64,000 bases of DNA from Companilactobacillus zhachilii (lineage in GTDB: Bacteria > Bacillota > Bacilli > Lactobacillales > Lactobacillaceae): contig NZ_CP031933.2 in the NCBI RefSeq assembly GCF_003606365.2, positions 558,001 through 622,000 of the forward strand, read 5' to 3'. Of this stretch, positions 26,011-34,456 are shown piece after piece. Under the pieces are notes generated by a model. That model was not told where the DNA came from, searched no databases, and saw nothing but the letters and a program-made list of their open reading frames with translations. Every line of letters begins with the position of its first letter. Positions within the stretch are counted from its first letter, which is position 1. Position numbers and translations under genes: made by a program.

Positions 26011-26038
26011 AAAACCACTACTAGTGTAGTGGTTTTTA
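26011..26038 (+). terminator. Terminator after WxL gene
   Basis: AAAACCACTAC pairs with GTAGTGGTTTTT. Confidence 0.85.
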
Positions 26039-26080
26039 TTTTATAATGAACGTATTATAGTGGTTTGTTTGGAGGATTAT

Positions 26081-27178
26081 ATGAAAAAGATTAGAAGTAT
26101 TTTCATTGTATTTGTATTTTCTTTACTTGCGGTTATTGGAGCAAGCATTATTAGTACTCAGAATGTTCAAGCAACTTCAGGTGGATATGCACTAAAGCCA
26201 GCAGGGGAGTCGAATGACAATGTAGATATTAGCAATGGTAGTTATGTTATTACAGGAGATCCAGGGCAAACTGTTGATTTGAAGCTAATGGTTATAAATC
26301 AAGAGAGTTCAAAGAGAAATTTTCTATATAGAGTAAATACTGGTTATACAAATAATAACGGTGAACTTGCTTATGACTCTGAAAAAGTTACTGACCCATC
26401 TCTAAAGATTCAAACTAAGGATACTGCGACTCCTCAGAAGTCTGTTTTTTCAGTTCCTGGTAATACTACAGCAACAATTACATTTAAAATAACGATTCCT
26501 AAGGAAAAGTTTAAAGGGACTTTACTTGGTGGTGTTAACGTTGCCCCTTACAAAGAAAAAGCTAAAGGTACTGTAGCTTCGAATGGTACATTGTTAAAGA
26601 ATAAATTTAGTTATTCTGTACCAATTCAAATTCATCAAAAGGGTGCTGAATCTGATCCCGCTAAATTGTCGATTAGATCGGTTAAGCCTAATAGAGTTGT
26701 TGCAGGTGCACATCCAAGTCCCGGAGTTCTTGCTAATGTACATAATTCTCAAAATGATTATATTGGGAATATGAGCGTTAAGGCTGTTGTTACTAAAAAA
26801 GGGGACAAAAGTTTTAAAATTGTTTCAAATTCATCAAATCAATCAATAGCACCGACAACTAATTATAATTACACTATTTCTTGGGGCAAAAAAGCTCTAC
26901 AGTCAGGTAATTATCATTTGAAAATGACTTATAAGACCAAAGGTGGTCTAAAAGGCTACGTTCTAAATAAAGACTTTTCTATCACAAATGATGATGCTGC
27001 TAAGTACAATAAATTAGCAGGTATTAAACCAAATTATCTATGGTTGTACATCTTGTTAGCTATTCTTGCGTTAGCTATTATTCTTGGACTAGGTATTTAC
27101 TTAGGTAAGAGAAATAATAACAAGAACAATAATGGAAGTAACAACGGTGGAAATACAACTAGAAGACGTCGTCGTTAA
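26081..27178 (+). CDS. DUF916/DUF3324 cell-surface protein (CscA-like) 1
   Basis: 365 residues: signal peptide (cleavage near VQATSG), DUF916 domain (about 30-155, YVITGDPGQTVDLKLMVIN and the TFKITIPKEKFKGTLLGG hallmark), DUF3324 domain (about 165-300), one C-terminal transmembrane helix (about 318-340) and an Asn/Lys then RRRRR tail. The family tethers WxL proteins at the membrane-wall interface. GGAGG precedes the ATG. Own terminator follows. Confidence 0.88.
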   Translation: MKKIRSIFIVFVFSLLAVIGASIISTQNVQATSGGYALKPAGESNDNVDISNGSYVITGDPGQTVDLKLMVINQESSKRNFLYRVNTGYTNNNGELAYDSEKVTDPSLKIQTKDTATPQKSVFSVPGNTTATITFKITIPKEKFKGTLLGGVNVAPYKEKAKGTVASNGTLLKNKFSYSVPIQIHQKGAESDPAKLSIRSVKPNRVVAGAHPSPGVLANVHNSQNDYIGNMSVKAVVTKKGDKSFKIVSNSSNQSIAPTTNYNYTISWGKKALQSGNYHLKMTYKTKGGLKGYVLNKDFSITNDDAAKYNKLAGIKPNYLWLYILLAILALAIILGLGIYLGKRNNNKNNNGSNNGGNTTRRRRR

Positions 27179-27193
27179 TAAAAAAATAAATTG

Positions 27194-27223
27194 AGCTGTT
27201 CCAAGACTTGGAACAGCTTTTTT
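27194..27223 (+). terminator. Terminator after CscA-like 1
   Basis: AGCTGTTCC pairs with GGAACAGCT, then T6. Confidence 0.88.
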
Positions 27224-27264
27224 AGTATCATAGATGGTATAGAGGTAACCACCAGAGGTTTATT

Positions 27265-28245
27265 ATGAATAAGAAAATTATTTATTTAGTATCGATGATG
27301 TTTTTTTCATTGATGAGTTTTATAAGTATGCAACAAGTTGCCCAAGCCGATATATCCGGATTGACTGTTACACCACTTATTGGAGATTCAAATATATCAG
27401 ATCGATTCCAGATTATTGGGAAACCTAATTCTACGAGAACATTAAAAATATCCTTGTCCAACTTTGGAACGCGTGATCTTAAGTTGAATGTTGTTCCAAC
27501 TAATGCTTCCACTTCAATGGATGGTAAAATTATTTATACTCAAAATGTTAAAGCGGGTCAATATGGATTGAAGTATGCTTTTGCTGATATGACACAAAAG
27601 AAGACAGTTTATGTAAAAGCCAATAAAACAAAAGATGTCTCTTTTAAGGTTAAGTTACCTTCAGGGGAGATTAATAATTTGATCATGGGTGGCTTTAATA
27701 TCTATGATTCCACAGGTATCACTGAAGGTAATGCCACAGTACCCGTGTGGATTACCAATGCTAACAAGCCAGTTGGAGGAATAGTTTCACTTCATGACCT
27801 AGGACTTGACGTAATAGCTAAAAAACCACACATTATTGTTAACTTACAGAATAAAGAACCTGGTCAGATGAAGAATGTAATAGTTCATGTGACTGTAAAA
27901 CGTAAGAGTTGGCTAGATAGATTTAATCTTGGTGATAAAAAAATGACTGCCGATTTAACTTATCCTAAAGTAGCCCCCAACTCAAGAATCCCAGTAGACT
28001 TTGACCAAAACACTACACCAATCAAAGCCGGAACTTATGTAGTAAAAGGTGCTGCCCGCAGTGGCAAAGCGACATGGACATTCCACAAGAAATACACCAT
28101 CACCCAAGATCAAGCCAACAACATCAATAAACGTTGTAAAGGTTTGATTTACAACAAGACTACAACTTACATTTTGATTGTATGTGTCTTGGTATCAATT
28201 ATTTTCCTAATATTCTGGGCCATTTGGTATTCAGGTAGGAGTTAA
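27265..28245 (+). CDS. DUF916-type cell-surface protein (CscA-like) 2
   Basis: 326 residues with signal peptide (to about AQA at 28), DUF916-like beta domain (LTVTPLIGDSNISDRFQI, VSFKVKLPSGEINNLIMGG), a DUF3324-like second domain and a C-terminal transmembrane helix (about 297-320) with a very short tail. More diverged than its two neighbours, which it separates. The next gene starts 4 bp after the stop, so genes 2 and 3 are one unit. AGAGG precedes the ATG. Confidence 0.82.
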   Translation: MNKKIIYLVSMMFFSLMSFISMQQVAQADISGLTVTPLIGDSNISDRFQIIGKPNSTRTLKISLSNFGTRDLKLNVVPTNASTSMDGKIIYTQNVKAGQYGLKYAFADMTQKKTVYVKANKTKDVSFKVKLPSGEINNLIMGGFNIYDSTGITEGNATVPVWITNANKPVGGIVSLHDLGLDVIAKKPHIIVNLQNKEPGQMKNVIVHVTVKRKSWLDRFNLGDKKMTADLTYPKVAPNSRIPVDFDQNTTPIKAGTYVVKGAARSGKATWTFHKKYTITQDQANNINKRCKGLIYNKTTTYILIVCVLVSIIFLIFWAIWYSGRS

Positions 28246-28249
28246 AAGT

Positions 28250-29386
28250 ATGAAAAAAAGATTAATTATAATTTTTTCAGCATTATTATTATTGATTACA
28301 ACGCTTTTACCTTTTGCAACAACGGTAAAAGCTGCACCTGACAAATCTTATGCGATTCAAGCAATTTTGCCAGATAATCAAATTAACAAAGATGAATCTT
28401 ATTTTGACTTGAAGGTTGAACCTAACAAGGATCAGACGTTGAAAGTTTTGATTGCTAATACTGGTAGTAAGCCAATTACGGTTACTGCTGAGGTTAACAA
28501 TGCTTATACAGCCGACTCTGGTGTTATTGGGTATGATAAATATAATACTAAGTTGTACAAGTCAAAGTTGCCTTCACTAACATCATTAGTTGATGGCAAG
28601 CGTAAGAAAGTTGTTAAACTCAACAATGGTGAAAATAAAACGGTTGAATTCAAAGTTAAATCACCTAGTTCTGAATATGCTGGTATTATCTTAGGTGGTG
28701 TCACAACGACTGCCTCGGTCAGCCCAACTAAATCTAAGAATATCAATATTAAGAACCAAGTCCGCTATGTTAAAGGGGTTGTCCTTCGTTCTAAAGACGA
28801 TGGTGTAATGCCTGACATGCATTTGACATCAGCTGCTCCTAAGGCCGTAGCTGGTTCAACTGGAATTGCTTACAAGTTAGACAATACAGCACCGATAAAC
28901 GTCAATAAAGTAGCTCTGAAGGCCGAAATAACCAACGGTAGTAAAACTACCAACTACTCAGCAGAAAACCTTCAGTTCGCCCCTAATTCGCAATTTGACT
29001 ACTTTATCCCAATTAAGAATTTAGATGCAGGTACATATAAAGCACATATTTCGTTGAAGAATGAAAGTGGCTTTTCTAAAGAATTTAATTACACAATCAC
29101 AGTTAAACAAAGACAAGTTGATAATGTAGTTGATGCAGCTAAACCAAAACCACAAACTCATAATAAGCAGTGGATTGGTATTATTATTGGAATCATTGTT
29201 TTGATTGCTGTCGCCGTGTGGATGTATCTCTATTATTCACAACGTAATAAAGGGGATGGACCTAAAGGTGGCCGTGGTAATATGAACTTTAGATTACCTA
29301 AGAAACCTAATACACCTAATACACCAAATAAGACAACTAGATCTGGTAAAGATGATGGTACAAGATCTTCTCGTCATAAGAAGTAA
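28250..29386 (+). CDS. DUF916/DUF3324 cell-surface protein (CscA-like) 3
   Basis: 378 residues: signal peptide (cleavage near VKAAP), DUF916 (YFDLKVEPNKDQTLKVLIAN, FKVKSPSSEYAGIILGG), DUF3324, transmembrane helix (about 305-327) and a long basic Pro/Asn/Gly-rich cytosolic tail. Three such anchors against one WxL protein in the locus suggests alternative complexes or partners encoded elsewhere. TAGGAGT precedes the ATG. Ends at a terminator. Confidence 0.86.
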   Translation: MKKRLIIIFSALLLLITTLLPFATTVKAAPDKSYAIQAILPDNQINKDESYFDLKVEPNKDQTLKVLIANTGSKPITVTAEVNNAYTADSGVIGYDKYNTKLYKSKLPSLTSLVDGKRKKVVKLNNGENKTVEFKVKSPSSEYAGIILGGVTTTASVSPTKSKNINIKNQVRYVKGVVLRSKDDGVMPDMHLTSAAPKAVAGSTGIAYKLDNTAPINVNKVALKAEITNGSKTTNYSAENLQFAPNSQFDYFIPIKNLDAGTYKAHISLKNESGFSKEFNYTITVKQRQVDNVVDAAKPKPQTHNKQWIGIIIGIIVLIAVAVWMYLYYSQRNKGDGPKGGRGNMNFRLPKKPNTPNTPNKTTRSGKDDGTRSSRHKK

Positions 29387-29387
29387 C

Positions 29388-29423
29388 AAAAAAGCTATTC
29401 TCAATCGTGAGGATAGCTTTTTT
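29388..29423 (+). terminator. Terminator after CscA-like 3
   Basis: AAAAAGCTATTC pairs with GGATAGCTTTTTT. Confidence 0.85.
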
Positions 29424-29525
29424 GTTGTAAATAATTTTCTATATTTTAAGAATAAAATTATATATAAATTATACGAATTATTTAATTTTATAGTGCTAAA
29501 ATTAACCCTATCAGGGAGGTGCTGG

Positions 29526-31592
29526 ATGATGAGATTTCAACAATTGATGAGAAAATCCAACGCAATATTAAAGAAGAAAATGTATAAGAGTGGGAAGAAC
29601 TGGGTTGTTAAGTCTACTTTGAGTTTGGCTGGGGGACTGGCTTTATTTGGCATATCTCAGGGTACCGTAGTTAAGGCTGAAGTACTAAATGGTACTACTC
29701 AGATTGAAGTGCAAGATTCAAATCAGACAACCGATACAAGTGTAACTGATGGCAGTAGTCAAGTGGCAAAAAATCAAAGTGTTACACCAGTTACTAAAGA
29801 TAATATCGAAAGTAATCCTCAAACGAAAATGGATCAGGAGGAACCTCAACCCTATTTGAAGGACTCAGGTAGTGATAAACAGTCCATATCTAGTGCAGAT
29901 ATACCAGTTCAAAAGGAAGAACAAAATGGTTCTCAAGGTAATGATAGTCAAGGACAGACCGAACAAAAAGAGCAGGTAGTGACTAATCCAGATGCGGAAC
30001 CAACTGAAGGTATGGTTGCAGGGATACATTGGAGGATGGAAAATTTGCCTAAACCCGATGGGACGGCAGCCTTCAATAAAGCGTTGATTCTAGAACCTGG
30101 TCAAATGGATGAGATAGATGGTGATCCTTGGGGTTCTGTCGGTGATTACTTAAGGAACAATATAACTCTAATTAATATTGATACAACGAAATTTGACTTT
30201 GGCGATGAGACTGCTAGGTTGCGCACAGGTAAGAGTATTAGTGGTCTGTTTAAAAACTTTGTAAAACTGGAAAGAATTAATGATTTTAATTATATTGATG
30301 CTGATAATCTTGAAAATCTAAGTAATCTTTTTCAAGGTTGTAAAAATTTTAAGTATGCGGACCTCTCCGACTTTGCGCCTAAAAATGCTAAAGATGTAAG
30401 TTCAATGTTTGAAGGTGATTCTGCACTTGAGAATATAGACATATCAGGTTTAAGTTTTAAAAATATAGATAATGTTACTGATATGTTTAAGGGGGTATCA
30501 AATCTTGAAGCACTAACATTGCCTTCAGATGCTAAATTAAGAGGGACAGGTTTGACATTAGGTCAAAGGGATGATATTAATCAAGATATCGGTAATTTAG
30601 GTTGGTTTGCATATAGAAAAGGAATTGATAACGACACTTCTTCCATGGTTAAAGATACACCGGATTTAATATCACTTTACGAGGCTGGTAATGTCGAGAA
30701 GATTTTCACGTGGAAGAATTATACGCCTTTGGCTATTACTATTATTGGCCAAGATACAAATGGTAAACAACTAGGTACTTCAACGGTATATGTACCAATT
30801 GACCACGCACCTACCCAATCTAGTATTTCGAATTTTTTTAAAAATTTTGAAAGATTTAATTCGAATGATTCATTTATTTCCAATGATTCTATAAGTGATT
30901 CTGGTAGTCGTGTGTATGTTAATAATAAGGATGGTGTTAGTACACTGAGCGAAGGTTCTGGAACAGATTCTCAAGGAAATAAATTTATGCCAATTTCAAA
31001 AGAGATTTTGCAGGGAAAATCTTTTGAAGATTTTTTGAACGAACAGAAGGCCATATTTAGTCAAAATGGGGTGGGAACCTACGATTCTGGTGTTAAAGCA
31101 TATGTATATGCAATTTATAAAGCAAAGGATATTTCGGATTCATCGTCAGGGAGTTCATCATCAGGAAATTCATCAGTAAATAAAGAAATTGAAGGCATCG
31201 AAGAGACCATTGCCACATATGCAGAAAAACCAGATGTCCAATTATATGACGACAACGGCAGTATCATAACCGATCGTAAATTAGCTCCAAATAGTGACTG
31301 GTTCACTGATGAGTCAATGCAATTAAATAAAGATAAGTTTTATCGCGTTGCCACAAATCAATGGGCTAAAGCAGATGATGTTTATCTTTATTATCCAAAT
31401 GAATCTAAAGTTCGCATTAATTCGGGTTCTGTTGCTAGATTGATAACTGATGAAGGTAAAGTAGTCACAGACAGAGCTTTACAGCCATTGAGTAATTGGT
31501 ACACAGATAAGTACATTTACATTAATGATGTTAAGTATTATCGTGTAGCAACTAATGAATTTGTTAGCGCAGACTTAGTTACAGAATATTAA
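29526..31592 (+). CDS. Surface protein: KxYKxGKxW signal, BspA-like repeats, two SLAP modules
   Basis: 688 residues. The N-terminus carries KMYKSGKNWVVK, the KxYKxGKxW signal motif linked to the accessory SecA2/SecY2 route, with cleavage near VKAE. Then a Ser/Thr/Gln/Glu-rich stalk, BspA-like (DUF285) leucine-rich segments (SGLFKNFVKLERI, LSNLFQGCKNF, VSSMFEGDSALENIDIS, VTDMFKGVSNLEAL), a beta domain, an SSGSSSSGNSS linker, and two SLAP modules (about 565-688) with paired YRVATNxW/F motifs that bind cell wall. No LPxTG, so attachment is non-covalent. AGGGAGGTG supports the ATG at 29526. Adhesion is the likely role. Confidence 0.82.
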   Translation: MMRFQQLMRKSNAILKKKMYKSGKNWVVKSTLSLAGGLALFGISQGTVVKAEVLNGTTQIEVQDSNQTTDTSVTDGSSQVAKNQSVTPVTKDNIESNPQTKMDQEEPQPYLKDSGSDKQSISSADIPVQKEEQNGSQGNDSQGQTEQKEQVVTNPDAEPTEGMVAGIHWRMENLPKPDGTAAFNKALILEPGQMDEIDGDPWGSVGDYLRNNITLINIDTTKFDFGDETARLRTGKSISGLFKNFVKLERINDFNYIDADNLENLSNLFQGCKNFKYADLSDFAPKNAKDVSSMFEGDSALENIDISGLSFKNIDNVTDMFKGVSNLEALTLPSDAKLRGTGLTLGQRDDINQDIGNLGWFAYRKGIDNDTSSMVKDTPDLISLYEAGNVEKIFTWKNYTPLAITIIGQDTNGKQLGTSTVYVPIDHAPTQSSISNFFKNFERFNSNDSFISNDSISDSGSRVYVNNKDGVSTLSEGSGTDSQGNKFMPISKEILQGKSFEDFLNEQKAIFSQNGVGTYDSGVKAYVYAIYKAKDISDSSSGSSSSGNSSVNKEIEGIEETIATYAEKPDVQLYDDNGSIITDRKLAPNSDWFTDESMQLNKDKFYRVATNQWAKADDVYLYYPNESKVRINSGSVARLITDEGKVVTDRALQPLSNWYTDKYIYINDVKYYRVATNEFVSADLVTEY

Positions 31593-31679
31593 GAAGACTA
31601 AAACAGAATTTACTGAACCAAGAATTAAGATATATAATAATTTTTGAATAAGCTAAAAATGTGAACTGGGGGGGATTTT

Positions 31680-33143
31680 ACGAAAAAAGTAAATGCAAAA
31701 TTCATTTTTCAATTACTAATTGGATTGGTGTTAGGAATTACTCTGTGCATTTTTTTCCAAGTGATAACCATAAATGCTAGTACAGTGTTAGGTTCTGATT
31801 CTGGTGTGCAAAATGAAGGTAATACCCCAGCAAAGGATACAGATGAAACATCGGATAATACCATCAGCATCAATGTGGATCAACATTATGATGACGGAAA
31901 ACAGGCTGGTAAAAATATTGTTATGGAGATTCCAATTAATGAAATAGGTACTGAAAATTTTACTAATCGAATGAAGGAAGCAGGCATTTCCTCAACAAAA
32001 TTGTTGAAGAAATTTCCAGGAATTCTTGCTTCACCTAGTAAAGTGGAACCTAACATAACATCTATTATTAATGGTATGGGAGATTACATTCCGGCGCGTG
32101 CCAGTGATTTTGGAAATACTGGTGTTAGTTTTATAAGTGAAGCTCTAAAGTATAATGAATGGAATAACTTTAAGAGTGTGACGGGTTTTTCACTTGTTTA
32201 TTTAAAACCTATAAAAGTAACCATTAATCAAGTAGATTCAAGTGGTAGATTATTAGGGGAAAATGTTAGTTTTTGCTTAGATCTTGCAGAGTCATTGGAT
32301 AATGTTAATGAAGATATTGATGGAAAGATACAAGAAGTATCTGATCAATTGATATCCGAAGGAGCTATTTCTAATGAATCAGATATAACTGGAAGTTATT
32401 ATATTGAAACAGATCAGAATGGAAATAGGACTAAGTTTCCGATTACTAAGGACAGCCTAGATAAGGATATATCTACTCTTCAAAATGATTACGGCTATAA
32501 AGAATTAAGCCCTATTCCCTCGGAAAATGGTAAATCAGTGACCAAAGCCTTATTGCAAAATCTCGCATTGATAGGTATAGATTACAGCCAGCCTTATATT
32601 AGTACTGCAGAAAGCCATGAAGGTAAAAGCATAGAAATTCATCTAGTATATCAACCAAAGAAGAATTCCAATTCTGATAATGGTGCAAAAAATCATGAAT
32701 CCTCGAATTCAGGTAGCAGCTCCTCAGTAAGTCGAAATATAGATGGTATAGAAGATACGATTGCCACCTATACTGAGAAACCAGATGTAAAAGTATATGA
32801 TTATGATGGTAATCTAATAACTGATCGTAAATTAGCATCAGGCAGCAATTGGTATACAGATGAGTTAATGCAATTAAATGGTACTAAGTATTATCGTGTT
32901 GCCACAAATCAATGGGTTAAAGCTAGTGATATTTATCTTTACTATAATAGAACAACCAAAGTTCGTGTTAATTCAGATACACTTGCTGAATTAGTTACTG
33001 ATGAAGGTAAAGCAGTTACTGATCGTGCATTGCAGAAATCAAGCAATTGGTATACTGATGAATATAAATATATTAATGATATTAAGTATTATCGTGTAGC
33101 AACAAATGAATTTGTAAGTACAAATGATGTTCAAGAATATTAA
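31680..33143 (+). CDS. SLAP-domain surface protein with apparent ACG start
   Basis: 487 residues if started at the ACG at 31680, which lies 5 nt after GGGGGGG and gives a proper signal peptide (KKVNAKFIFQLLIGLVLG..., cleavage near INAST). The middle, about 30-340, is unrecognised. From there an SSNSGSSSSVS linker and two SLAP modules follow, very close to those of the preceding gene (TYTEKPDVKVYDYDGN, KYYRVATNQWVKASDI, YYRVATNEFVS). No ATG/GTG/TTG fits the ribosome site; the TTG at 31725 would delete most of the signal peptide. Either a rare ACG start or a start-codon mutation. Confidence 0.7.
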   Translation, partial: TKKVNAKFIFQLLIGLVLGITLCIFFQVITINASTVLGSDSGVQNEGNTPAKDTDETSDNTISINVDQHYDDGKQAGKNIVMEIPINEIGTENFTNRMKEAGISSTKLLKKFPGILASPSKVEPNITSIINGMGDYIPARASDFGNTGVSFISEALKYNEWNNFKSVTGFSLVYLKPIKVTINQVDSSGRLLGENVSFCLDLAESLDNVNEDIDGKIQEVSDQLISEGAISNESDITGSYYIETDQNGNRTKFPITKDSLDKDISTLQNDYGYKELSPIPSENGKSVTKALLQNLALIGIDYSQPYISTAESHEGKSIEIHLVYQPKKNSNSDNGAKNHESSNSGSSSSVSRNIDGIEDTIATYTEKPDVKVYDYDGNLITDRKLASGSNWYTDELMQLNGTKYYRVATNQWVKASDIYLYYNRTTKVRVNSDTLAELVTDEGKAVTDRALQKSSNWYTDEYKYINDIKYYRVATNEFVSTNDVQEY

Positions 33144-33154
33144 TAAACAATTAT

Positions 33155-33198
33155 CAAAAAAACACTGAAGCCTGATTTTTCAGACTCCAGTGTTTTTC
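33155..33198. terminator. Bidirectional terminator, SLAP gene/tetR
   Basis: AAAAACACTGAAGCCTGA pairs with TCAGACTCCAGTGTTTTT. Confidence 0.88.
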
Positions 33199-33210
33199 TA
33201 TCAACAGAAT

Positions 33211-33858
33211 TTATCTATCAGGGGTCAAACCCTTAACAATAAAGTCCGTCACATGTTCTATTTCCAAAGATTCGTTCCACTTATTCGGGTCAACGATAAT
33301 ATAATGTTGAATCAAGTATCCTAAAATATTTGCGGCGAGAAATCTGAAAATCTCGAGATTGTCCCAATCAATCAGTAGATTTTTGGCTTTTAAGAAATCT
33401 AGCACCGTATTGAACTGTTTAAAGGATTTTTTAGGAATACTCTCAATCAAACGATCATGAATATGTTGATCGTAGATAAACTCATTCAAAAAAATCTTCA
33501 TTATTTTATGGTTAGACTTAAATAAGCCGATACGCTCATTAATCATAGTTGTTAAGAAAAATTTCAAATTGAGACTGCCATCTTGGTAAGCAGTACGAGA
33601 AAATTGTTCAAAATCCTGGGGTAGGATCTTATGAGTCAATGGAGTTAAGATGGCCATCAACAACTCTTCCTTGTTCTTAAATTTACGAAAAATGCTACCT
33701 TCAGAAACACCGGCATGTTCAGAAATTTCTTTGGTTGAGGTATTAGCATAGCCTTGTTCGGAAAAAAGATCGATGGCTGATTGGAAAATCAATTTTTGTT
33801 TCGGCGTCAGTTTTTCTATATTTTCTGATCCACGATAAATATCATATTGATTTTCCAT
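33211..33858 (-). CDS. TetR-family transcriptional regulator
   Basis: 215 residues. N-terminal TetR HTH: TPKQKLIFQSAIDLFSEQGYANTSTKEISEHAGVSEGSIFRKFKNKEELL region (about 18-66). The C-terminal ligand domain is unclassified. GAGGT precedes the ATG. The neighbouring small membrane-protein gene is preceded by a perfect 20-bp palindrome, the likely operator. Confidence 0.88.
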   Translation of the reverse strand: MENQYDIYRGSENIEKLTPKQKLIFQSAIDLFSEQGYANTSTKEISEHAGVSEGSIFRKFKNKEELLMAILTPLTHKILPQDFEQFSRTAYQDGSLNLKFFLTTMINERIGLFKSNHKIMKIFLNEFIYDQHIHDRLIESIPKKSFKQFNTVLDFLKAKNLLIDWDNLEIFRFLAANILGYLIQHYIIVDPNKWNESLEIEHVTDFIVKGLTPDR

Positions 33859-33933
33859 ATGCAGTACCTCTTTTTTATTGATAGTTCCATTCTATCCTAA
33901 ACGGAACGCAAGAGGTAGACTTCAAAAATTTCT

Positions 33934-34203
33934 TTAAGCATGTTTCATGTTGCTATTGTTTCTGTAGCCAAAGTAGAATTGAACGATGGCTAAAACAATA
34001 TTGACGTAGTTCAAAATATTGAACCATGTATCAATGCCACTAACTTTAGCGACACCGAAGTATACCCAAAATCCCACAATAACGGCAACGACGTTGATCC
34101 AAGCAAAAGTCTTTTGTAGATTTTGGTTGTCAGTTGCGAACCACATCCAGATGACATTAATAATGAACCAAATTGCTAAAATCCAAAACATTGTTGTAAA
34201 CAT
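33934..34203 (-). CDS. Small three-helix membrane protein
   Basis: 89 residues with three hydrophobic segments (about 3-23, 32-51, 62-82) and a short basic tail (YRNNSNMKHA). The arrangement resembles nicotinamide-transporter-like or DUF-type small integral proteins of lactobacilli, but I do not recognise it. GGAGAGG precedes the ATG. Transcribed with or just ahead of tetR; the palindrome at 34223 suggests TetR control. Confidence 0.65.
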   Translation of the reverse strand: MFTTMFWILAIWFIINVIWMWFATDNQNLQKTFAWINVVAVIVGFWVYFGVAKVSGIDTWFNILNYVNIVLAIVQFYFGYRNNSNMKHA

Positions 34204-34222
34204 AATATCCTCTCCTTTGTAC

Positions 34223-34242
34223 GATAGTGAGTACTCACTATC
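34223..34242. promoter_or_regulatory. Perfect 20-bp palindrome, probable TetR operator
   Basis: GATAGTGAGTACTCACTATC is fully self-complementary and lies 20 bp before the membrane-protein start on the minus strand. Size and symmetry fit a TetR dimer site; the TGAGTACTCA core is typical of the family. Confidence 0.8.
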
Positions 34243-34315
34243 AATTTACAATTACGATTATAGTTCTAACTTTTTAAAATGCAACAAAAAAAGTGATTTT
34301 TGGACAAAATTATTG

Positions 34316-34456
34316 TTGCCTTTAAATATGCAGCGTAAACATGGAACAAAACATAGCTTTTTCCGCTTAAAATAAATGACCCCAGCAATCCAAAATCGGA
34401 TTACTGGGGCCATTTGCCTTAATGCTCGAAAGCTGAACATGTTTTGTCTCACTCTC
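34316..34456 (-). repeat. Family-B hairpin repeat, copy 2
   Basis: Same ends as copy 1. The central stem here is CCCCAGCAATCC/GGATTACTGGGG, so the outer stem changed on both sides while the AATCC/GGATT core stayed. It lies at the 3' end of the frameshifted Mga-like gene. Confidence 0.78.

Noticed and set aside
31725-33143. TTG at 31725 as start of the second SLAP protein
   Set aside because: It has no Shine-Dalgarno and removes about half of a clear signal peptide, while GGGGGGG is ideally spaced for the ACG at 31680.
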